From contig NZ_JOCB01000146.1 of assembly GCF_000718775.1 (NCBI RefSeq), forward strand, positions 1-20,014: a stretch of 20,014 nt of DNA, given 5' to 3'. Source of the stretch: Streptomyces sp. NRRL S-31. GTDB taxonomy: Bacteria; Actinomycetota; Actinomycetes; Streptomycetales; Streptomycetaceae. The stretch's first letter is position 1, and every line of letters begins with the position of its first letter. Both the position numbers and the translations under genes were made by a program. Of the stretch, positions 14,181 to 20,014 are shown piece by piece. The notes under the pieces are model-generated. The model was not told where the DNA came from. It worked only from the letters and a program-made list of their open reading frames with translations, and searched no databases.

Positions 14181-15083
14181 GTGCTTGACCTGCGACAACT
14201 TCGCTACTTCGTCGCCGTGGCCGAGGAGGAACACGTCGGCCGGGCGGCCGAGCGGCTGCACATCTCCCAGTCGCCGCTGAGCCGGCAGATCGCGCAGCTG
14301 GAGAAGAACCTCGGCCTCACCCTCTTCGAGCGCACCCAGCAGCGCATCCGCCTCACCTCCGACGGCCGGGTCTTCCTCTCCGAGGCCCGGGCGCTGCTGC
14401 GCCACGCCAGCCGTCTGGAGAACCTCGGCCGGCGCCTGGGCCGCGGCGAGGAGGGCGGTCTGTGCGTGGGGTACGTCGGCGACGCCATGCACACCGGGGT
14501 GCTGCCCCGCGCGCTGCGCGACCTCCAGGACGAACGGCCCGGCATCCATGTCGCGCTGTACGACCTGCCCGCGGCGCAGCAGTTCGAGGGGCTGCGCCAG
14601 CGCAGCCTGGACATCGCGCTGGTACCGCAGGCGCCGCCGGACGACGACCCCGACCTGTGCGGCACTCTCCTGCTGGAGGATCCGCTGCTGCTGGCCCTGC
14701 CGTCGGGACACCCGCTGGCCGAACGCCCCACGATCGAGCCCGCCGACCTCGACGGGCAGGCGTGGATCGCCGTGGAGGACGACCGGGTCCCCGACTGGCG
14801 TGACGCCTTCGTCGCCTCCTGCGCCGCGGCCGGTTTCACCCCCGACATCCGGCTGGAAGCGCCCGCACCGCTGACCGCGCTCGGCCTGGTCGCGTCGGGG
14901 CTGGGCTGCGCCCTGGTGCAGGAGAGCATGACGCGCGCCGTCGGCCCCGGGGTCAGCGTCCACGAGCTGCCCTGGCTCGACGCGTCGGTACGCCTGTGGG
15001 CCACCTGGCACCGCACCGACCTGCGCCCGATCGTCGCGTCCTTCCGCGAGACCGTCCTCGGCACCCGGGAGGACCGGGGGTGA
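14181..15083 (+). CDS. LysR-family regulator
   Basis: A 300-residue LysR regulator. The DNA-binding domain is standard (LDLRQLRYFVAVAEEEHVGRAAERLHISQSPLSRQIAQLEKNLGLTLFERTQQ), followed by an effector domain with the two-lobe pattern (GGLCVGYVGDA, DIALVPQAP, ALPSGHPLAE, GLVASGLGCALVQES). GTG at 14181 was chosen because GGAG lies eight bases upstream and it gives the family-standard N-terminus; a TTG seven codons earlier has no such site. It is divergent from the aldo/keto reductase and SRPBCC genes and probably controls them and itself. The closest named style is the BenM/CatR-like aromatic-responsive group, but the effector cannot be read from sequence. Confidence 0.88.
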   Translation: MLDLRQLRYFVAVAEEEHVGRAAERLHISQSPLSRQIAQLEKNLGLTLFERTQQRIRLTSDGRVFLSEARALLRHASRLENLGRRLGRGEEGGLCVGYVGDAMHTGVLPRALRDLQDERPGIHVALYDLPAAQQFEGLRQRSLDIALVPQAPPDDDPDLCGTLLLEDPLLLALPSGHPLAERPTIEPADLDGQAWIAVEDDRVPDWRDAFVASCAAAGFTPDIRLEAPAPLTALGLVASGLGCALVQESMTRAVGPGVSVHELPWLDASVRLWATWHRTDLRPIVASFRETVLGTREDRG

Positions 15084-15135
15084 GCCGACGCCGACGGGGC
15101 CGAGGCGGACGCCCGATGAGCGGAGGCCGGTGAGC

Positions 15136-15187
15136 GGGCGCCGGTGAGCCACGTGGCCGCGCTGCTCGCCGCCGGGTACCGGCGCCC
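15136..15187. terminator. Long-loop hairpin between convergent LysR and dehydrogenase genes
   Basis: GGGCGCCGGT and ACCGGCGCCC pair perfectly over 10 bp with a 32-nt loop that can fold again. The 154-base gap also holds GCCGGTGAGC twice. No gene is supported here. The loop is long for a terminator, so this call is tentative. Confidence 0.4.
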
Positions 15188-15237
15188 GGCGGGCGAAGCC
15201 TTGACCGGTCGCTACAGGCTCACCAGCCTCACGATTC

Positions 15238-16251
15238 TCACGGCCGCAGGATCAGCCGGATCGGGTCGCCCTCCTTCTTCTCCAGCCGGGCGACCGCCTC
15301 GGCGGCCCGGCTGAGCGGCAGGGTCCCGCTGATGGAACCGGAGAAGTCCAGCCGGCCCGCCTGGACGAGCCGCAGCAACTTCGGCAGGGCCACCGGCATG
15401 TCGGAGCCGTAGTGGCCGAGGACGCGCTGCTGGAGATAGCTGAAGCGGGTGCCGTCGGTGAGGGTGAGCGGCTGGTCGGTGAGACCGACCAGGACCAGCC
15501 GCCCCTTGGGCGCGAGGACGGACACCGCCTGCTCGCGCACGGCCGGCACACCGGCGAAGTCGAAGGCGGCGGCGAGTCCGGCGCCGCCGGTCACCGACGC
15601 GACGGCCTCCCGCAGACCGGGGTCGGCGGGGTCCAGGGCGATGTCGGCGCCTGCGGCCAGGGCGCGCTCCCGGGCGACGGGGTTCGGGTCGACGGCGACG
15701 ATCGGGCAGGCGCCGACGGCCCGCAGCACCTGCACGGCGTGCACGCCCAGCCCGCCCACGCCCCATACGCCGGCCGCCTCGGCGGGCCGCACGGCGGCGG
15801 TCTCGGTGATCGCGCCCCAGGGGGTGGAGACGGCGTCGGGGATGATCGCGCCCTGGTCGAAGGGGATGGAGTCGGGCAGCGGGGCCATGGCGGTGGCGGC
15901 GGACAGGGCGTACTCGGCCCAGCCGCCGTCGTAGTCGACGCCCCGGGTGTACGTCACCCCGTCGCGGAGCTCTCCCGCGTACAGCACCACGCGCTGTCCG
16001 GGCGTCCGGGTGGTGACGCCCTCGCCGACCTCCGCGATGGTGCCGGAGACCTCGTGGCCGAGGGTGACGGTGTCACCGCGGAGGAGGAACGGCTTGAGGG
16101 TGCCGTCGATCAGATGGACGTCGGACAGGCACACCCCGGCCGCCTCGACCTTGACCAGCACCTCGCCCGGGCCCGGCTGAGGGCGCGGCACCTCCTCGAC
16201 ACGCAGGGTGCGGCTCGGTACGTGCAAGCGGGCCGCGAGCATCGTCTCCAT
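15238..16251 (-). CDS. Zinc-type alcohol dehydrogenase lacking the structural zinc site
   Basis: A 337-residue MDR-family NAD(P)-dependent alcohol dehydrogenase. Probable catalytic zinc ligands are Cys41 (GVCLSD), His66-Glu67 (GHEVSG) and Asp139 (IIPDAVSTPWGAI). The Rossmann motif is GVGGLGVHAV (about 164-173). The four-cysteine structural-zinc lobe of classic enzymes is absent; that region reads YAGELRDGVTYTRGVDYDGG. AAGGAGG lies upstream of the ATG at 16251. The gene is divergent from a TetR gene across 100 bases containing a 7+7 inverted repeat, so it is probably repressed by that protein. The substrate, an alcohol or aldehyde, cannot be named. Confidence 0.88.
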   Translation of the reverse strand: METMLAARLHVPSRTLRVEEVPRPQPGPGEVLVKVEAAGVCLSDVHLIDGTLKPFLLRGDTVTLGHEVSGTIAEVGEGVTTRTPGQRVVLYAGELRDGVTYTRGVDYDGGWAEYALSAATAMAPLPDSIPFDQGAIIPDAVSTPWGAITETAAVRPAEAAGVWGVGGLGVHAVQVLRAVGACPIVAVDPNPVARERALAAGADIALDPADPGLREAVASVTGGAGLAAAFDFAGVPAVREQAVSVLAPKGRLVLVGLTDQPLTLTDGTRFSYLQQRVLGHYGSDMPVALPKLLRLVQAGRLDFSGSISGTLPLSRAAEAVARLEKKEGDPIRLILRP

Positions 16252-16301
16252 GGCATGTCCTCCTTCGGGGCGCCGACCACCGGCACTTATCGCAGGTCGA
16301 C

Positions 16302-16327
16302 TTGCGTTAACCGTACACCCAACGCAA
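16302..16327. promoter_or_regulatory. Inverted-repeat operator between dehydrogenase and TetR genes
   Basis: TTGCGTT and AACGCAA are exact complements 12 bases apart, in the short divergent spacer. It is a natural site for the adjacent TetR repressor acting on both genes. Confidence 0.65.
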
Positions 16328-16339
16328 CTCCGGCTGCTT

Positions 16340-16345
16340 TAAGCT
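16340..16345 (+). promoter_or_regulatory. -10 box for a leaderless TetR transcript
   Basis: TAAGCT fits TANNNT and ends six bases before the GTG at 16352, with no ribosome site, so the mRNA probably starts at the start codon. A -35 box is not obvious. Confidence 0.45.
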
Positions 16346-16351
16346 GATCCG

Positions 16352-16945
16352 GTGAACGGTCCGCAGTCCCCCGAGCCCGCCGTCCCGCCGCTGCGCCGCC
16401 GTGGGGAGCCGATGCGGCGGGCCGTGCTCGGCGCGGTGGTCGAGCTGCTGTCGAGCCAGGGGCTGGCCGGTACCACGGTCGCCGCGGTCGCCCGTGCGGC
16501 GGGGGTGCACGAGACGTCGGTCTACCGGCGGTGGAAGACCCGGGAGAACCTGATCCTGGACGCGCTGGCCACGGAGCTGGACTCCGCGCTGCCCCTCCCG
16601 GACACCGGGCACGTACGGGAGGACCTGCTGCGGTACTTCACCGCGCTGAGCCGGCTGCTCGGCTCGGCCCAGGGGCAGGCGCTGCTGCGGCTGAGCGTCG
16701 AGCGGGACGAGACCCTGGAGGACCGGCGCGGGCCCTACTGGAACGACCGTCTGGAACGCGCCAAGGTCATCGTCCGGCGCGGCGTCGAGCGCGGTGAGCT
16801 GGCCCCGGACGCCGACCCCGGCCTGGTCGTCGAGGCGATCACCGGCCCCCTCTTCGTCCGCGTCCTGCTCAGCGGCGCTCCGCTGGACGAGGCGCTCGTG
16901 ACGGGCCTGGTGGACCTGACCCTGGAGGGAGCCCTGCCTCGGTGA
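16352..16945 (+). CDS. TetR-family repressor
   Basis: A 197-residue TetR protein. The helix-turn-helix is clear (GTTVAAVARAAGVHETSVYRRWKTRENLILDAL, about 40-72); the YRRW motif and the C-terminal domain (AKVIVRRGVERGELAPDADPGLVVEAITGPLFVRVLLSG) match the TetR_C_11 type. GTG at 16352 is taken as a leaderless start; an internal ATG at 16412 with GGAG close ahead is an alternative that would still keep the DNA-binding domain. It is divergent from the zinc-type dehydrogenase, whose expression it likely controls through the inverted repeat between them. The ligand is unknown. Confidence 0.87.
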   Translation: MNGPQSPEPAVPPLRRRGEPMRRAVLGAVVELLSSQGLAGTTVAAVARAAGVHETSVYRRWKTRENLILDALATELDSALPLPDTGHVREDLLRYFTALSRLLGSAQGQALLRLSVERDETLEDRRGPYWNDRLERAKVIVRRGVERGELAPDADPGLVVEAITGPLFVRVLLSGAPLDEALVTGLVDLTLEGALPR

Positions 16946-16977
16946 GGCGGGCTCCCGGCCGAAGTGGATGTGCCTCG

Positions 16978-17013
16978 GCGCCGCGCCGTCCCCCCTCGAA
17001 GCCGGCGCGGCGC
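16978..17013. terminator. Convergent terminator between TetR and dioxygenase genes
   Basis: GCGCCGCGCC and GGCGCGGCGC form a perfect 10-bp stem with a 16-nt loop, centred between two converging stop codons; it can act on both strands. Confidence 0.7.
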
Positions 17014-17030
17014 TTCGGCGGCCGTCGCTC

Positions 17031-17879
17031 TCAGACCGCGCGCCACAGGGCCGGTACGGCCGGTGGCTCCCAGCCCGGCTGGGCCGTGTGCGGCTGGAGG
17101 CAGGTGTAGGTGCGGCCGGCGTACGTGACCTGGTCTCCCGTCCGGTAGGCGGTGCCCACCGTCCAGGTGCCCCCGGGGCCGGGTCCCGGGCCCGGGCCCG
17201 GGTCCTGCGCCACGTCGAGGACGAAGTCGAACGCCGCCTCCCGGCCGCCGTTGGCGTCGCGCACGGTCATCAGCAGCCGGGGGTCGAATATCGTGTCGGT
17301 GTTGTTGCGGGGTTCGTTCGGGAAGTACAACTGCGTGGTCAGCACGGGCCGGTTGGGGGCCTGCACCTTCACGTGCAGGTGCCGGGTGCGCCCCGGGTAG
17401 AGGCCCGGCACGATCGTGGTCAGCGCGTAGGCGCCGCGGGCGTCGGTGTACTGGTGGCCGCGGAACCGGAACCCGGTGTTGTCGTAGGCGCCGTTGTTGT
17501 CGGCCTGCCAGAAGTCCAGCAGGACGCCGGCCAGGGGCAGGCAGGCCCGGCCGAAGACGTACCCGGTCACGGTGAGCCGGGTGCCGGGCAGGCCGGGCTC
17601 CAGCAGGCTGGTGCGCTGCGGTGAGTTCGGCTTGAAGTACGGCCCCTCGATCTGCTCCGGGGTGGGATCGTCGCCGTCGTCGCACGACGGCGTGAGCCGG
17701 GGCTCCGTACCGCTGCCGGCCAGGGTGCGGGCGAGGGCCGGGCCGCCGCTCAGGGCGAGCGGGATCGCGGCGGTGGCCGCGAGTGCCGCGCGCAGCACCG
17801 TCTTGCGGCGGACGAGCCGGGGAGGCCCCGGCTCGTCCGGCCCGTCCGTGCCGGCGCCGTGCGTACCTGTTCCGTCCAT
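17031..17879 (-). CDS. Tat-exported intradiol dioxygenase fused to a CBM5/12-like module
   Basis: A 282-residue secreted Fe(III) enzyme that should cleave catechol-type rings between the two hydroxyls. Residues 21-50 are a twin-arginine signal (LVRRKTVLRAA, then a hydrophobic stretch ending PALA). The dioxygenase domain (about 75-225) shows the family signature PLAGVLLDFWQADNNGAYDN and the iron ligands Tyr132, Tyr161, His167 and His169 (GLYPGRTRHLHVKV). A Pro-Gly linker (227-237) leads to a 45-residue module with W239, Y245, W270 and W279 (GTWTVGTAYRTGDQVTYAGRTYTC), the pattern of CBM5/12 chitin/lignin-binding domains. This architecture is known from the secreted lignin-binding dioxygenase of the wood-associated Streptomyces sp. 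SirexAA-E. AGGAGGAGAGGA precedes the ATG. It lies 37 bases after an AraC gene on the same strand, probably its regulator. Confidence 0.93.
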   Translation of the reverse strand: MDGTGTHGAGTDGPDEPGPPRLVRRKTVLRAALAATAAIPLALSGGPALARTLAGSGTEPRLTPSCDDGDDPTPEQIEGPYFKPNSPQRTSLLEPGLPGTRLTVTGYVFGRACLPLAGVLLDFWQADNNGAYDNTGFRFRGHQYTDARGAYALTTIVPGLYPGRTRHLHVKVQAPNRPVLTTQLYFPNEPRNNTDTIFDPRLLMTVRDANGGREAAFDFVLDVAQDPGPGPGPGPGGTWTVGTAYRTGDQVTYAGRTYTCLQPHTAQPGWEPPAVPALWRAV

Positions 17880-17916
17880 GTCCTCTCCTCCTGTGGGGGG
17901 CGGATCGGCAAAGAAC

Positions 17917-18855
17917 CTAGGCGGGCGTCGGCGGGGCTTCGAGGGACTGATGGGGGCGGCTGTGGTGTTTTCGGAAGTCGCCGGGGCTGCTGCCGGTCTC
18001 CCGCCGGAAGAACCGGCTGAAGTAGGCGGGGTCGGCGAATCCGGTGCGGGCGGCGACCTGTCGTACCGACAGCCGGGTGTGGGCGAGCAGCCGCTGTGCC
18101 TGGTACGTGCGGGCCTCGATGAGCAGCCGTCCGGGCGGCCGGCCGGTGGCGGCGCGCACCGCCTGGGTGAGGTAGTGGGGGGTCACGCCCAGCCGGTCGG
18201 CGCACTGCCGTACGGACCAGCCCGCGGCCTCGGGGCGGGTGATCAGCCGGGTGAACTCCTCGGCCACGGCGGCCGGCCGGCCCTCCGCGCGCGGGTCCGG
18301 GCCGGTCGCGGTGCGGCCGGGCAGCCGGGAGGCGCGCACCACGAGCACGTGCAGCAGGGAGCGCAGGACGCTCTCGTGCCCCGGGGCCCGCTGCCGGTGC
18401 TCGGCGACCAGTTCGGCCATCAGGCGCCGCAGGGACCGGTCCTGCTCGGCGTCCAGCGCGAACCAGCACCGCTCGCCGAGTTCCCGCAGCACCTCGCGGT
18501 CGCGCGGGTGGTCCACCAGGAAGTCGTCGGTGAACAGCGCGAGCGTCCCCTCGGGCCCTCGGCCGCCCTCCCAGTGGTGCACCTGGCCGGGCAGGATCAC
18601 CGCCAGGTGCGGGGGCCGCAGCGGCCACCGCGCGAGGTCGACGACATGGGTGCCGGAACCGGCGCTGACGTGGACGATCTCGTAGAACGTGTGCCGGTGC
18701 GGACGGTCCCACCGGGACAGCGGTCCCACGGCCTCGAAGGAGCCGGCGGCGAACGGCGCGGCCCCGGGCCCGGCCACCTCCAGCCGGTGCAGCGGGACGT
18801 CCCCGGCCGCGGGCGGCAGGCTGGGGGTTCTGGGTAAGACGGTGGTACTGCGCAT
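17917..18855 (-). CDS. AraC-family regulator with N-terminal cupin
   Basis: A 312-residue regulator. Residues about 35-110 form a cupin-like sensor (RPHRHTFYEIVHVSAGSGTHVVD, LAVILPGQVHHWEGG). The C-terminal AraC domain (about 200-300) has both helix-turn-helix units (VRQCADRLGVTPHYLTQAVRAATG and LSVRQVAARTGFADPAYFSRFFRRETGSSPGDFRK). The ATG at 18855 was chosen because AGGGAG lies upstream; longer in-frame starts (for example MGDP near 18924) exist but would place regulatory repeats in the coding region. It sits directly upstream of the secreted dioxygenase and the spacing suggests co-transcription. PobR/HpaA-type relatives respond to aromatic acids, which fits the neighbour; the ligand is inferred. 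Confidence 0.87.
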   Translation of the reverse strand: MRSTTVLPRTPSLPPAAGDVPLHRLEVAGPGAAPFAAGSFEAVGPLSRWDRPHRHTFYEIVHVSAGSGTHVVDLARWPLRPPHLAVILPGQVHHWEGGRGPEGTLALFTDDFLVDHPRDREVLRELGERCWFALDAEQDRSLRRLMAELVAEHRQRAPGHESVLRSLLHVLVVRASRLPGRTATGPDPRAEGRPAAVAEEFTRLITRPEAAGWSVRQCADRLGVTPHYLTQAVRAATGRPPGRLLIEARTYQAQRLLAHTRLSVRQVAARTGFADPAYFSRFFRRETGSSPGDFRKHHSRPHQSLEAPPTPA

Positions 18856-18879
18856 CGGCCGCGCTCCCTCTCGGAATTC

Positions 18880-18919
18880 GTCGGGGATCTGTCGGGGATC
18901 AAGTCGGGGATGTGTCGGG
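18880..18919. repeat. Helically phased direct repeats upstream of the AraC gene
   Basis: GTCGGGGAT begins at 18880, 18891 and 18903, and a partial copy (GTCGGG) at 18914, giving 11-, 12- and 11-base steps, about one helix turn each. They lie just before the AraC start and 83 bases or more before the divergent LysR gene. Same-face direct repeats are typical of AraC-type binding sites. Confidence 0.6.
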
Positions 18920-19001
18920 TCACCCATCCGTACCCCACCGGCATGGATCAGGTACAGACCAACCCCTTGCCCCTCGCCCTGCCACACCGCAAGCTCCCCT
19001 C

Positions 19002-19985
19002 ATGGAGCTGGAGCTGCGGCATCTGAGGACCATTCGAGCCATCGCGGAGGCGGGCAGTCTGACCAAGGCGGCGACGGCGCTCGGACTCGCCCAGCCCGCG
19101 CTCAGCGCACAGCTCAGGCGCATCGAACGGGCGCTGGGCGGCGAGCTGTTCGAACGCGGGCGGTACGGGGTGCGGGCCACCGCCCTCGGCGAGCTGGTCC
19201 TGGAGCGCACCCGGATCGTGCTGCCCGCGGTGAGCGAACTCCAGCGGGAGGCGGCCCGGTTCGCGCGCACCCGGCGGGACGGGGAGCGGCTGCGGCTCGG
19301 CGGCACGCACGGACCGCTGCTGGGCGCGCTGGTGGACCGGCTGGCGGACGCCGCCCCCGGCACCACGGTGACCACGTGCGCCTCCTGGTCGGAACGGGAG
19401 CTGGCGGGGCTGCTGGCCGAGGGGCGCCTGGACTTCGCGCTCGCCGGCGCCTGCGGCTCCGCTCCCCCGCCCGACACCCCGCACCTCGTCTGGGAGGAGA
19501 TCGCCGTCGACCCGGTCTTCGTGATGCTCCCCGACGGCCATCCGCTCGCCCGCGGGCGGGAGACCGACCTGGCCGCGCTCGCGGACGAGGAGTGGGCGTG
19601 CGTCCCGGGCGACGGCTGTTTCGGCGACTGCTTCACCGCGGCCTGTGCCCGGGCCGGTTTCACGCCCCGCCGCATGTACGAGACGGACACCGCCTCCTGC
19701 GTCCACCTGGCGCAGGTGGGCCGGGCGGTGGGCCTGTGCCGGGCCACCTTCCCGCCGACGCCCGGGCTCACCATCCGCCCGCTCGCCGGGACGCCGCTGA
19801 TGTGGCGGCATCTGCTGGGCTGGCACCCGGCCGGCCAGCGGCGGGACACCGCGACGACGGTGCTGGCCCAGGCCCGCGCGGCGCACGCGGACGCGGCGGC
19901 GCGCAGCGACAGTTACGCGCGCTGGCTGTCGCGGCGCGGGCCGTCCGACGCGGCGGCCCTGCGGCGGTCCGGCCTCGCGTCCTGA
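19002..19985 (+). CDS. LysR-family regulator, SnpR-like
   Basis: A 327-residue LysR protein. The N-terminal domain (MELELRHLRTIRAIAEAGSLTKAATALGLAQPALSAQLRRIERALGGELF) is strikingly similar to that of the SnpR protein at 7852-9381, so the two are likely paralogues of one Streptomyces subgroup. The effector domain (about 95-300) carries DFALAGACG, FVMLPDGHPLARG and CVHLAQVGRAVGLC. The C-terminus has a short extension only. Like snpR it has no Shine-Dalgarno site before the ATG and may be leaderless. It is divergent from the AraC gene across the phased repeats. No target protease gene is next to it within the window; a target downstream or in trans is possible. Confidence 0.87.
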   Translation: MELELRHLRTIRAIAEAGSLTKAATALGLAQPALSAQLRRIERALGGELFERGRYGVRATALGELVLERTRIVLPAVSELQREAARFARTRRDGERLRLGGTHGPLLGALVDRLADAAPGTTVTTCASWSERELAGLLAEGRLDFALAGACGSAPPPDTPHLVWEEIAVDPVFVMLPDGHPLARGRETDLAALADEEWACVPGDGCFGDCFTAACARAGFTPRRMYETDTASCVHLAQVGRAVGLCRATFPPTPGLTIRPLAGTPLMWRHLLGWHPAGQRRDTATTVLAQARAAHADAAARSDSYARWLSRRGPSDAAALRRSGLAS

Positions 19986-19993
19986 GCCGGCCG

Positions 19994-20013
19994 CCCGCCC
20001 CGCGGAGGGCGGG
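19994..20013 (+). terminator. Terminator after the last LysR gene
   Basis: CCCGCCC-CGCGGA-GGGCGGG, a perfect 7-bp stem with a 6-nt loop, starts eight bases past the stop codon and ends at the window edge. Confidence 0.65.
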
Positions 20014-20014
20014 G

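Noticed and set aside
15084..15237. Small gene or gene fragment after the LysR gene (about GTG 15144)
   Set aside because: A short translation is possible, but it overlaps the end of the dehydrogenase gene, lies within hairpin arms, and matches no family I recognise.

Overview
The window is very GC-rich. Its genes use G or C at nearly every third codon position, several start with GTG behind AGGAGG-like ribosome binding sites, and the gene families are typical of actinomycetes (snapalysin with a divergent LysR regulator, gamma-butyrolactone-receptor-like TetR proteins, a Tat-exported CBM-tagged intradiol dioxygenase). This points strongly to a Streptomyces chromosome, probably an accessory or arm region because regulators dominate: seven regulator genes (one frameshifted) plus a transposase-derived protein among 16 genes or gene remnants. 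No tRNA, rRNA, CRISPR array or intact insertion sequence was seen.

Layout. (1) 170-4100, minus strand: a flavin monooxygenase of the acyl-CoA-dehydrogenase fold, a zinc-type sugar/alcohol dehydrogenase and a trehalose-6-phosphate synthase. The last two overlap by four bases. A 26-bp near-palindrome sits directly before the first gene. This looks like a small pathway that makes and oxidises a trehalose-like sugar. (2) 4288-7793: a domesticated IS701-type transposase with the first catalytic aspartates lost (minus strand), then two GBL-receptor-like TetR genes (plus strand); the second TetR carries a frameshift. (3) 7852-10252: the divergent snpR/snpA pair, a LysR regulator and a secreted M7 metalloprotease. 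SnpR here carries an unusual repetitive tail of about 200 residues. (4) 10523-12520: a large TarS/TarP-like family 2 glycosyltransferase. (5) 12569-15083: an aldo/keto reductase and SRPBCC gene pair, divergent from a LysR gene across a perfect 8+8 palindrome. (6) 15238-16945: a zinc-type alcohol dehydrogenase divergent from a TetR gene across a 7+7 inverted repeat. (7) 17031-18855: an AraC regulator followed 37 bases later by a Tat-exported intradiol dioxygenase fused to a carbohydrate-binding module. (8) 19002-19985: another SnpR-like LysR regulator.

How the parts work together. Four modules have the form 'regulator divergent from, or just upstream of, one or two enzymes': snpR/snpA, LysR/AKR-SRPBCC, TetR/ADH and AraC/dioxygenase. 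Each has a candidate operator or repeat in the shared promoter region. Strong hairpins close most convergent gene pairs, so transcription units are well insulated. The most original parts are the trehalose-synthase/dehydrogenase/flavin-monooxygenase operon beside the transposase-derived protein and paired TetR genes, and the SnpR tail.
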